NCBI GenBank assembly: GCA_025457805.1
Contig: JALOTR010000016.1
Span: forward strand, 1-12,647
Direction of reading: 5' to 3'
DNA length: 12,647 nucleotides
Source of the DNA: Akkermansiaceae bacterium
GTDB taxonomy: Bacteria > Verrucomicrobiota > Verrucomicrobiia > Verrucomicrobiales > Akkermansiaceae
Shown here piece after piece: positions 6,784-12,647 of this stretch. Each line of letters begins with the position of its first letter. Within the stretch, counting starts at the first letter, position 1. The position numbers and the translations under genes are program-made. The notes beneath the pieces were generated by a model. It searched no databases. It saw only the letters and a list, made by a program, of their open reading frames with translations, and had not been told where the DNA came from.

Positions 6784-7504
6784 GAATTTCAAACCAAGTC
6801 TGCTCGCCTTTTTCCTGATAGCCGCCCCGTCGGCCATGGCTCAGGCACCGGATGCCAAGGCCATCCTCGAAGGCGCACGCATCTCCGCCACCCTCACCAA
6901 GCTCGATGAAGGCCTCAGCGGAAACCTCCGCAAAGGCGGTCAGAAAACTCCCGTCACCCTCTTCCTCAAGGGCAAGGACATCCAATTCCAGTTCTCGGAA
7001 ACCAAAGGCCAGTGGCGCGGATTTCACATGACCCTCGGCGATAACGATTTCAATCTGTTTGAAATCATCGATGGCAAGATGAAGCAGTTTCCCGCCGACA
7101 AGATCGTCATGCCCATCGCCGGCACCGACCTCACCTACGAGGATCTTTCCCTGCGTTTCTTCCATTGGCCCAATCCCAAACTCGAAGCCCAGGAAGATGT
7201 CGGCGGCCAGCCTTGTTATAAGATCCGCATCGATAAACCCAAGGGAGCCGCCGGCCGCTACGAAGTCGTCTATGTGTGGGTGCACACCAAGTTCGGAGCC
7301 TTCATGAAAATCCGCGGCCATGACAAAAGCGGCGGACTGGTGAAGGAATTCCAGGTCGAGGACGTGATGCAGATCGCCAAAGACACATGGACCCTCCGCA
7401 AAATGCAGGTGGCCACGCACGATCCCGCCAACGGCCGCCGCGTTTCCATCACGGATGTCGCGTTCGATACGCCTAACAAATCCGGCCCCAAAGGTCTGCG
7501 CTAA
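6782..7504 (+). CDS. Exported LolA-like outer-membrane lipoprotein-sorting family protein
   Basis: The product is 240 aa from the ATG at 6782, chosen because it starts a clean signal peptide (MNFKPSLLAFFLIAAPSAMA, cut before QAPDA). An upstream ATG at 6755 would add nine residues ahead of it. The mature part is beta-rich, like the half-barrel LolA/LolB fold: a front helix (AILEGARISATL), repeated strands, a central TYEDLSLRFFHWPNPKLEAQ, a paired-Cys-poor segment with a single Cys (GGQPCYKIRI), then YVWVHTKFGAFMKIRGHD and a final DVAFDTP strand. This order fits the LolA_like/DUF-type 'outer membrane lipoprotein-sorting protein' family (PF17131 by recall), which binds lipid or hydrophobic tails in the periplasm. 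No lipobox is present. The TatD-family gene follows after 11 nt, so the two are probably co-transcribed. The family call is moderately sure. Confidence 0.8.
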   Translation: MNFKPSLLAFFLIAAPSAMAQAPDAKAILEGARISATLTKLDEGLSGNLRKGGQKTPVTLFLKGKDIQFQFSETKGQWRGFHMTLGDNDFNLFEIIDGKMKQFPADKIVMPIAGTDLTYEDLSLRFFHWPNPKLEAQEDVGGQPCYKIRIDKPKGAAGRYEVVYVWVHTKFGAFMKIRGHDKSGGLVKEFQVEDVMQIAKDTWTLRKMQVATHDPANGRRVSITDVAFDTPNKSGPKGLR

Positions 7505-7515
7505 CAAGTCTCTCC

Positions 7516-8307
7516 ATGCCTGCCTGGACGGATGCCCACAACCATCTCCAGGACCCACGCCTCGGAGATCCCGCTCCGCTCATCGCTGCGATGAAGGCCG
7601 CAGGCATCGTGAAATGCGTCTGCAATGCCACCTGTGAAGATGATTGGGCTGCGGTGGAGAATCTCGCCCTCGCCCATCCTGATTTCATCATCCCCGCCTT
7701 CGGCATCCATCCATGGAAAGCCCACACCGCCCGGGATGGCTGGCAGGGGCGCTTGGAAAAGCTGTTGGAAAAACATCCCCACGCCGTCATCGGCGAGTGC
7801 GGGCTCGATCAATGGGTCGATTCCCCTCCCCTCTCCACCCAGCTTCCCGTCTTCCTCCATCAACTCCGCATCGCCCGCGAGACCGGCCGCCCACCCACCA
7901 TCCATTGCCTCAAGGCATGGGGCGCATTGATGGATGCCTTCGACGAGGAAACCCCGCCCGACCGTTTCCTCATGCATTCCTATGGCGGCTCCATCGAGTT
8001 CGCCCGCCAACTCATTCCCCTGGGTGCCTGCTTTTCGTTTTCCGGTTATTTCCTACATCCGAAGAAAGCAAAGGTCCTCGATGTCTTCAGACAACTCCCG
8101 ATGGACCGGATCCTGTTAGAAACCGATGCCCCGGACATGCTTCCTCCCTCTTCCGCCATCAGCCACCCCCTGCCGGAAAACAAAAACCACCCCGCCAACC
8201 TCCCGGGCATCGGTGCGGGATTGGCAGAGGCACTGGAAATGTCTGCGGAAGATCTCGCAAGACTCACCCGGGCCAACATGGAATGCTTTCTGAAACCTTC
8301 TTCGTGA
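7516..8307 (+). CDS. TatD-family metal-dependent hydrolase (DNase)
   Basis: This is a cytoplasmic TIM-barrel metallohydrolase of the TatD family; known members are 3'-5' exonucleases or DNases acting in DNA repair or turnover. The 263-aa length is typical. All expected metal ligands are visible: the H-x-H pair H8 and H10 (DAHNH), E94 (IGECGLD), H130 (PTIHC), H154 (LMHSYGG) and D204 (LETDAPD). The GIHPW motif (63-67) and the C-terminal NLPGIG segment also fit. The start at 7516 is 11 nt after the LolA-like gene. Its stop (8305-8307) overlaps an in-frame GTG of the following repeat-containing frame as GTGA. Family members differ in substrate, so no tatD/ycfH symbol is assigned. Confidence 0.92.
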   Translation: MPAWTDAHNHLQDPRLGDPAPLIAAMKAAGIVKCVCNATCEDDWAAVENLALAHPDFIIPAFGIHPWKAHTARDGWQGRLEKLLEKHPHAVIGECGLDQWVDSPPLSTQLPVFLHQLRIARETGRPPTIHCLKAWGALMDAFDEETPPDRFLMHSYGGSIEFARQLIPLGACFSFSGYFLHPKKAKVLDVFRQLPMDRILLETDAPDMLPPSSAISHPLPENKNHPANLPGIGAGLAEALEMSAEDLARLTRANMECFLKPSS

Positions 8308-8308
8308 C

Positions 8309-8407
8309 GTCATTGACCTCACTGACGTCGTTGACGTCAACAACGTCAACAACGTCAACAACGTCAACAACGTCAACAACGTCAACAACGTCAACAACGT
8401 CAACAAC
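8309..8407. repeat. 9-bp minisatellite, eight perfect GTCAACAAC copies after three degenerate copies
   Basis: Directly after the TatD stop come three divergent 9-mers (GTCATTGAC 8309, CTCACTGAC 8318, GTCGTTGAC 8327), then eight identical GTCAACAAC units at 8336-8407, then GTCA of a broken unit. The change from GTTGAC to GTCAAC creates a perfect 12-bp palindrome (GTTGACGTCAAC, 8330-8341). The minus strand reads TTGACG at each unit. The unit length is a multiple of three and leaves five of six frames open, so copy-number change would not shift frames. Confidence 0.97.
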
Positions 8408-8468
8408 GTCACCCCACCCCCCACTATCCCATCGACAAACCTCACCCAAACGCCCAAACTCCAAGCCC

Positions 8469-9182
8469 ATGAAAACCACCCCACTTCTCCTCGCCATCCC
8501 CTTCCTCTTTCAAAACGCCATGGCCCTCACACCCGTGAGCGACAATTTCAACGCCAGGCTTCTCAACGCCACCCGCTGGACCTCCGAATCCGGAGCTGGT
8601 GGCAAACTCACGCAATCCTCGGGCCGCGTGAACTACACGACCTTGCGCGCCAGCGATGATGACTATGCCGTCCTCACCCTCCGCAACAACCGCCCCGGCT
8701 ACAACGAAAACTGGCAGGTCATCCTCGATGTCGCCAACAGCGCCGGCAAAGGCGAGGAGGTGGGCGTCGGCATGATGATCGCCAATGGTGCGGATCCGCT
8801 CGACAACGTGAACCTCGAATTCTACGGCACCGGCCCGCGCGGCGGATTCAATTTCATCGGCATCACTGATGACTTTGACGACATCTCCCAGGACATCACC
8901 GCCAGACCCAACGTCACCAAGGGCAGCATGAAGATATCCTTCAACAAAAACACCAAGCTCTTCACCTTCTGGTATGACCGCACCGGTTCCGCCGATGGTT
9001 TCAAATGGGAGCGCCTCTGCACCTTCTCACCCACCGGTAAGGGCGGCGACCGCAGGGGAAATTGGAAAATGAATCCCGCAGGCGGAAATTTCACTGTGGC
9101 AGTTTTCGGCTACTCAGAGGATCAGGTCGTCGCCAACGGCAAGGCCTCCTTCGACAACTTCGTGCTCAAGGCAGGCAACTGA
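8469..9182 (+). CDS. Exported beta-rich protein of unknown function
   Basis: The product is 237 aa from the ATG at 8469. Residues 1-20 form a signal peptide (MKTTPLLLAIPFLFQNAMA, cut before LTPVSDNFN). The mature chain alternates short strands with Asp/Asn/Gly turns. It opens with DNFN and closes with SFDNFVLKAG, a pattern I associate with jelly-roll/concanavalin-like domains of secreted proteins, although no carbohydrate-active catalytic residues are evident. There is no sorting signal of the PEP-CTERM type at the C-terminus. The frame is open upstream through the whole 9-bp repeat to a GTG at 8304, but that form would bury the signal peptide behind a Thr/Ser tract. The leader before the ATG lacks a Shine-Dalgarno site. 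The export call is firm; the fold is tentative. Confidence 0.75.
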   Translation: MKTTPLLLAIPFLFQNAMALTPVSDNFNARLLNATRWTSESGAGGKLTQSSGRVNYTTLRASDDDYAVLTLRNNRPGYNENWQVILDVANSAGKGEEVGVGMMIANGADPLDNVNLEFYGTGPRGGFNFIGITDDFDDISQDITARPNVTKGSMKISFNKNTKLFTFWYDRTGSADGFKWERLCTFSPTGKGGDRRGNWKMNPAGGNFTVAVFGYSEDQVVANGKASFDNFVLKAGN

Positions 9183-9199
9183 AGCATCAGGCGATGCCA

Positions 9200-9233
9200 C
9201 CCGGATCCCGCCTTGCACGGCGGCCGATCCGGG
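9200..9233 (+). promoter_or_regulatory. Strong GC-rich hairpin between the exported beta-rich gene and pdxH
   Basis: CCCGGATC (9200-9207) pairs with GATCCGGG (9226-9233). Inside it, CCGCC (9208-9212) pairs with GGCGG (9219-9223) around the loop TTGCAC. This gives 13 bp with a 2-nt bulge. It starts 17 nt after the upstream stop and ends 14 nt before the pdxH ATG. No U-tract follows, so it is either a Rho-aided/inefficient terminator or a 5' structure affecting pdxH. Confidence 0.6.
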
Positions 9234-9247
9234 GCTAGGGCTTGCGC

Positions 9248-9883
9248 ATGGATCTAGCTGATTTCCGCAAAGAATACTCGGACCGCGGGCTGCGCCGCGA
9301 GGAACTGAATGCCGATCCGGTCGCCCAGTTTTCCGAATGGTTTCAACAAGCTACCGACCTGCATGTGCACGAACCCAATGCCATGACCTTGGCCACGGTC
9401 GATGAGGACGGCATGCCATTTCAACGCACCGTCCTGCTGAAATACTATGACAAGGACGGCTTTGTCTTCTTCACCAACTACAGCAGCCGCAAGTCCAAAC
9501 AAATCGCGGTGAATCCCAAGGTCTCGCTGCTGTTTCCATGGATCACCCTCGAGCGCCAGGTCATCGTTCAGGGCACGGCGGAAAAAATCAGCAGTGCGGA
9601 ATCTTTGAAATACTTCACCTCCCGCCCACGCGAGTCACAGATCGGCGCATGGGTATCGAACCAAAGCGAAGTCATCACCTCCCGCAAGTTCCTCATGCAG
9701 AAACTCGCCGAGATCCGCGAAAAATTCAATCACGGCGAAATCCCCCTCCCCTCCTTCTGGGGCGGCTACCGCGTCCAACCCCAATCCATCGAATTCTGGC
9801 AAGGCGGCCCCGCAAGACTGCATGACCGCTTTCTCTATCAGAAAACAGACAGCGAGTGGAACATATCACGGCTCTCGCCGTAA
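9248..9883 (+). CDS. pdxH: Pyridoxamine 5'-phosphate oxidase
   Basis: This FMN enzyme oxidises pyridoxamine or pyridoxine 5'-phosphate to pyridoxal 5'-phosphate, the last step of vitamin B6 synthesis and salvage, in the cytoplasm. The 211-aa product has the usual length and the full set of family blocks: [22 protein letters not shown] (44-65), [12 protein letters not shown] (74-85) for FMN phosphate contact, ERQVIVQG (102-109), [16 protein letters not shown] (125-140), FWGGYRVQP (170-178) and [13 protein letters not shown] (182-194) with the substrate-binding Arg/His. It ends in ISRLSP, so it is complete. The ATG at 9248 is preferred over a TTG at 9242; AGGG lies upstream in CTAGGGC. A strong hairpin precedes it, and an orphan membrane protein follows after 12 nt. 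Confidence 0.96.
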   Translation: MDLADFRKEYSDRGLRREELNADPVAQFSEWFQQATDLHVHEPNAMTLATVDEDGMPFQRTVLLKYYDKDGFVFFTNYSSRKSKQIAVNPKVSLLFPWITLERQVIVQGTAEKISSAESLKYFTSRPRESQIGAWVSNQSEVITSRKFLMQKLAEIREKFNHGEIPLPSFWGGYRVQPQSIEFWQGGPARLHDRFLYQKTDSEWNISRLSP

Positions 9884-9895
9884 CCGTCCCGGGAA

Positions 9896-10660
9896 ATGAA
9901 AAGGCCAGGCGTTGCGATTCTTGGATTCATGGGATTTTGCATCGCGATCTTCACATATTTACATTTTTCTTCTCCCAGCTCCGATTTGGAGGTTTCTTTG
10001 GGATCTCAGGATTCGGCTCCCCGGAATCAAGCAGCCGGAATAACAAACACTGATGAAGGCTCAAATCGGATATCAAAGAGTCGCGAAAAGAGGTCGGAGA
10101 AGTCGCAGCAACGAAAATCCGATTCGGAGACGCCAGCGGAATTTCTTGATGATGAAAGAATGCTCAATGAGGAACAATTGAAAGCCCTTGGCCTGAGCAA
10201 CGAGACGACATCGAAAATCATCGAAGCCTATAACAGAAATTGTGAAGCAATATCGAATGAAATTGCATTGCACTTCCTGAGTCATTGCACGGAGGTGCAG
10301 ACTGAAGATGGATCCTACATCTACGTTCTCCAAGGAGATCCGATTTTGGCCAGCAAGCTTGAAACCAGAATGCAGAACGCTCTTACCGAAGCAGTCGGAT
10401 CCGGATCCAAGGGTAGCGAACTTGCCAATCAAATCATCGACCAGATGAGAGGAAAGCTACTCCTCAATTTTGGCTCAGATGATATGATTGCGGCGGCATA
10501 TCGAGGCCTTACTCCCGAAGGGAAATGGGCAGATGGAATATTGATCAATGCCACCACACCAGGGATGATTGATTACTATCGCGAACATGGCTGGCCTGCT
10601 GGGGAAGATATCCATCAAAGCACTGGCAGGGCTGTTTTTCACCCGATTGAAAAGCCTTGA
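9896..10660 (+). CDS. Membrane-anchored orphan protein of unknown function, low G+C
   Basis: The product is 254 aa. An N-terminal hydrophobic helix (about residues 6-24, VAILGFMGFCIAIFTYLHF) would anchor it in the inner membrane with the bulk in the periplasm. Residues 25-80 are Ser/Lys/Glu-rich and probably disordered. Residues 83-200 are predicted helical, including LNEEQLKALGLSNETTSKII and an ALTEAVG...IIDQMRGKLLLNFG segment. The C-terminus has GMIDYYREHGWPAGE (223-237). I recognise no family. By my count the gene is about 47% G+C (360 of 760 bases from 9901), against about 55% in the adjacent pdxH and 60% or more elsewhere, with many A/T-ending codons. It starts 12 nt after pdxH and may be co-transcribed, but the composition suggests a fast-evolving or acquired gene. 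Confidence 0.7.
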   Translation: MKRPGVAILGFMGFCIAIFTYLHFSSPSSDLEVSLGSQDSAPRNQAAGITNTDEGSNRISKSREKRSEKSQQRKSDSETPAEFLDDERMLNEEQLKALGLSNETTSKIIEAYNRNCEAISNEIALHFLSHCTEVQTEDGSYIYVLQGDPILASKLETRMQNALTEAVGSGSKGSELANQIIDQMRGKLLLNFGSDDMIAAAYRGLTPEGKWADGILINATTPGMIDYYREHGWPAGEDIHQSTGRAVFHPIEKP

Positions 10661-10721
10661 TATCCGCACATCGCAAGATGGAAATCCGCGCACGGAATGT
10701 TCGAGCTCGAGCGCAGCACTC

Positions 10722-11324
10722 TCACCCCTTGCGCTTCAAGAACCACACCAACGCACCTAACAGCACAATCGCTGCGGCGATGATCCATTTGGGGAATCCG
10801 GAGGGTTTCAGATCATCATAAACTTTGGAGGGTGCCGCAGGGGTGGTGGTAGAGCCGGGCATGACTAGGCCTTCCGGCATGGCAAGGTCCGCGAGTGTGA
10901 GTTGGGGTTTTCCGACTTCACTGCGCAGGGCCTTTACTTGTTCCGCAGTCACAGCCGGGGCGGAGTTGCCGAAGGAGTTGCGCACATAGGTGAGCACGGC
11001 GGCGATCTGATCATCGGATTGGTAGGCGAGCGGAGCCATTCCTCCGGCATACTCGCGCATTTCGCCCTTCACCGGAATCGGCCCTACCAAGCCGCGGAGC
11101 TGGATGCGAATGAGGTTTTCCACCGGGCCGTTCACCCACTCGGATTTTGCAAGCGGCGGTGCGGCGGCGGTGCCTGCCCCAGTCTGTCCGTGGCAGGCGG
11201 CGCAGATCATGAATTGCACTTTCCCGGTCTTCATCACCTCCGCATCGGGCGGCACGGCTTCCACTGCGGAGGCAGGCGCAATTCCCAACAGAACCGGGAT
11301 GAGGAGGGCGGCGAAGATTTTCAT
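10722..11324 (-). CDS. Membrane-anchored monoheme c-type cytochrome
   Basis: The product is 200 aa from the ATG at 11324 (MKIFAALLIP); longer in-frame starts lack a signal peptide at their N-terminus. Residues 1-20 are a signal peptide ending in PASA. A single haem site CAACH (41-45) and a probable axial Met96 in YAGGMAPL mark a class I cytochrome c domain at about 30-118 (a c551/c552-like module). A Pro/Ala-rich linker follows, then a C-terminal transmembrane helix (178-196, KWIIAAAIVLLGALVWFLK) with a positive tail, so the haem domain is tethered to the outer face of the inner membrane from its C-terminal side. It should carry electrons between a quinol-oxidising complex and an oxidase or reductase, but no partner gene is in the window. 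It lies downstream of the beta-barrel gene and a terminator-like hairpin, and converges with the orphan membrane gene. Confidence 0.92.
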   Translation of the reverse strand: MKIFAALLIPVLLGIAPASAVEAVPPDAEVMKTGKVQFMICAACHGQTGAGTAAAPPLAKSEWVNGPVENLIRIQLRGLVGPIPVKGEMREYAGGMAPLAYQSDDQIAAVLTYVRNSFGNSAPAVTAEQVKALRSEVGKPQLTLADLAMPEGLVMPGSTTTPAAPSKVYDDLKPSGFPKWIIAAAIVLLGALVWFLKRKG

Positions 11325-11394
11325 TCCGCCGCGACTATCCAAGCGGATGCGTCCGATGCAAACGGGAAACTCCACTTCATTTTCCAACAACAAG

Positions 11395-11424
11395 GAGCCC
11401 GGAGTGGCGGACCACTCCGGGCTC
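11395..11424 (-). terminator. Intrinsic-terminator-like hairpin after the beta-barrel gene
   Basis: This is a perfect 13-bp inverted repeat (arms 11395-11407 and 11412-11424, GAGCCCGGAGTGG and its complement) with a 4-nt loop. On the minus strand the loop is UCCG, a UNCG-type tetraloop, and the hairpin begins about 30 nt after the barrel stop codon. It is followed by CTTGTTGTTGG, T-rich but interrupted. This fits a terminator for the barrel gene and would insulate the cytochrome gene, which would then need its own promoter between here and 11325. Confidence 0.75.
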
Positions 11425-11454
11425 GAAACAACCCAATACTCCAGAGAAATCGGA

Positions 11455-12408
11455 TCAGAACTTCCAAATCAGGTCCAGCGTCACACGGGATTCCATGAGG
11501 CTGTTTTCTTCATCGGTGAGCGGAATTTCATAAGCGGCACCCACGTCGATCGAGTCGGTAAGACGCGAGCGGAAGCCAAGGGCGGCGGTGACCAGATCGC
11601 GGTTGCGATGTGAGTTGGCGGCACCCACGTTGAAGAAGTCGCCTCCTTCGAAGTCGATCACGGCAGGCACCAATCCGCCGACCTGGTCAGGATAATTGCC
11701 GGTGCCATTGCCGGATTCAATGACATGGAACCAGTTGATTTCCACCAAGGGAATGAACCACTTGCTGACTTCATAACTGGCATGCGCGCTCAGGAAGGAT
11801 GTGGTGGATTGTTCATCCGAAAAAGGAAGCTGCACACCGGCACCGGCGGCGAACTGCCACTCGTCCATCAGTTTCAATCCGGAAACGATGAGGTTCACCG
11901 CGCCATCGCCTTCACCTTGGAAGACATCGCTGTTGCCAGTGGGAAGTTCGAAAGTCGCGGTTCCACTCAAAGCAGTGCCGGATGCGGGATCGAGAATGAA
12001 AGCATATTTGAGGCCTGCGCCGAGATTGGCAAATCCAGTCTCGCTGGTAAGCGTGGCATCCGGATTCATGTCCACATAACCGTCCTTGGTGGCGACGATC
12101 GACAGACGGTCGTTGATGGCGATTTCAAATTGCAATGCATAGACTTCCACATCACCACCCAGCGGCAGTGAACCGAGGCGGGTGTTGATTTGATCCGGCA
12201 ACGAGTGATAGATGAAAATCGGGTGGACATTGGTCGAAGGCAGTGCGAGGTCGAACAAGGTCGGATTGCTGATCGGCCGGCGGGCCTGGGCGAAGCCATC
12301 GCTGGAAGCGGTGGGAGCGGGCGTCGCGATGTCGCTCACGACACTGCCAGCGAGGACGAAGGAACTCAGAAGACCGAAGGTTCCGAGGGCGGTGATGGAT
12401 TGTTTCAT
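11455..12408 (-). CDS. Outer-membrane beta-barrel protein (transporter/MetA-pathway phenol degradation-like family)
   Basis: The product is 317 aa from the ATG at 12408 (MKQSITALGT); the upstream in-frame start at 12483 would place 25 polar residues before the signal peptide. Residues 1-20 or so are the signal peptide (FVLAGS). The mature chain is a series of amphipathic strands separated by Gly/Asn/Asp turns, such as YALQFEIAINDRLSIVATKDG (90-110), AGLKYAFILDP, GTATFELPTG, WQFAAGAGVQLPF, and KWFIPLVEINWFHV. It ends in an aromatic residue (TLDLIWKF), the usual signal for outer-membrane barrel assembly. This matches the 'putative MetA-pathway of phenol degradation/transporter' group (PF13557 by recall), whose members are mostly uncharacterised and need not concern phenol. 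No Shine-Dalgarno site is obvious upstream. The barrel call is firm; the substrate is unknown. Confidence 0.85.
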   Translation of the reverse strand: MKQSITALGTFGLLSSFVLAGSVVSDIATPAPTASSDGFAQARRPISNPTLFDLALPSTNVHPIFIYHSLPDQINTRLGSLPLGGDVEVYALQFEIAINDRLSIVATKDGYVDMNPDATLTSETGFANLGAGLKYAFILDPASGTALSGTATFELPTGNSDVFQGEGDGAVNLIVSGLKLMDEWQFAAGAGVQLPFSDEQSTTSFLSAHASYEVSKWFIPLVEINWFHVIESGNGTGNYPDQVGGLVPAVIDFEGGDFFNVGAANSHRNRDLVTAALGFRSRLTDSIDVGAAYEIPLTDEENSLMESRVTLDLIWKF

Positions 12409-12581
12409 AGGATGTGTATGGATTTTGTGGGGGTTCAGATTGCGCCCGCAGTGTCCCTGCTTGCCGACATTCGTGCTACTCATGGCTTGTCATCCATTCC
12501 GCATTTCTTGAGGGGGCGGTCTGGATTTCCCCTCATTGGAAACTTGCCCCTTCTTCCCGATTCTGCCAGTTTCCACGAATC
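12409..12581. other. Divergent intergenic region between the beta-barrel and metallopeptidase genes
   Basis: These 173 bases must contain start signals for two divergent genes. I see no convincing -35/-10 pair in either direction; the best plus-strand candidate (TTGGAA at 12537, 17-nt spacer, GATTCT) matches the -10 consensus at only three of six positions. No strong hairpin or repeat is present. Confidence 0.4.
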
Positions 12582-12647
12582 ATGCGCTGGGAAGGAAGAC
12601 GCCAAAGTGAAAATGTAGAGGATCGTCGCGGCCAGGGCACCCGCCGG
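12582..12647 (+). CDS. Neutral zinc metallopeptidase (YpfJ family), first 22 codons at the window edge
   Basis: The frame from the ATG at 12582 reads MRWEGRRQSENVEDRRGQG and then TRR, open to the end of the window. The MRWxGRRxSxNVEDRRG opening is highly characteristic of the putative neutral zinc metallopeptidase family (YpfJ, PF04228), usually about 280-300 aa with an N-terminal transmembrane helix and a later HEXGH zinc site. Only this start is present, so the catalytic site cannot be checked. It is divergent from the beta-barrel gene. No clear ribosome-binding site is seen. The short length limits certainty, but the motif match is close to complete. Confidence 0.8.
   Translation, partial: MRWEGRRQSENVEDRRGQGTRR

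Noticed and set aside
6764..7558. 264-codon minus-strand frame opposite the LolA-like gene
   Set aside because: The plus-strand frame has a clean signal peptide and a LolA-like strand order; the antisense product has none and would run into the TatD gene.
8309..8407. CRISPR array or plasmid iterons
   Set aside because: The units are contiguous 9-mers with no spacers, there are no cas or replication genes nearby, and the surrounding genes are chromosomal housekeeping or exported genes.
10701..10710. TCGAGCTCGA palindrome between the convergent orphan and cytochrome genes as a terminator
   Set aside because: It is perfect but only 10 bases with no loop and no T-tract; too short to support a terminator or operator call.
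12537..12565. Sigma-70-like promoter for the metallopeptidase gene
   Set aside because: TTGGAA and GATTCT at 17-nt spacing match consensus weakly (three of six at -10), which is expected by chance.

Overview
The window is chromosomal DNA from a Gram-negative bacterium, about 55-65% G+C in most genes. It is densely packed and often lacks good Shine-Dalgarno sites. The best guess is Verrucomicrobiota, near Luteolibacter/Verrucomicrobiaceae. This is inferred from the gene set: a DUF4175-like coiled-coil membrane protein next to a secreted prenyltransferase-repeat toroid, a LolA-like exported protein, and several signal-peptide proteins of verrucomicrobial style. No rRNA, tRNA, IS element, CRISPR array, phage gene or plasmid function is visible.

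Left part, minus strand (6672 down to 1). Six genes are read leftward: a winged-helix protein of unknown role whose C-terminal half resembles a PD-(D/E)XK-like family without the acidic/lysine pair; ketopantoate reductase (PanE-type); a large three-helix membrane protein with a periplasmic coiled coil (DUF4175-like); a small exported low-complexity protein; an exported alpha/alpha-toroid protein; and the N-terminus of another exported protein running off the window. The last four are tightly packed, with two ATGA start/stop overlaps and one gap of about 19 nt. They look like one translationally coupled envelope operon of unknown function, and this is the most system-like part of the window.

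Middle part, plus strand (6782 to 10660). The genes are a LolA-like exported protein, a TatD-family metallohydrolase, an exported beta-rich protein, pyridoxamine 5'-phosphate oxidase (pdxH), and a membrane-anchored orphan of clearly lower G+C. Between the TatD gene and the exported beta-rich protein lies a 9-bp minisatellite: eight perfect copies of GTCAACAAC after three degenerate copies. A strong GC-rich hairpin lies just upstream of pdxH.

Right part. On the minus strand are a membrane-anchored monoheme cytochrome c and an outer-membrane beta-barrel protein, separated by a perfect 13-bp hairpin that fits a terminator. At the extreme right edge, on the plus strand, the first 22 codons of a YpfJ-type neutral zinc metallopeptidase can be read.

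The core metabolic genes (panE, pdxH, tatD) are ordinary. The unexplained items are the minus-strand envelope cluster, the degenerate nuclease-like protein, the 9-bp repeat, and the low-G+C orphan. All gaps between genes are below 300 bases. I saw no convincing sigma-70 promoter and do not annotate one.
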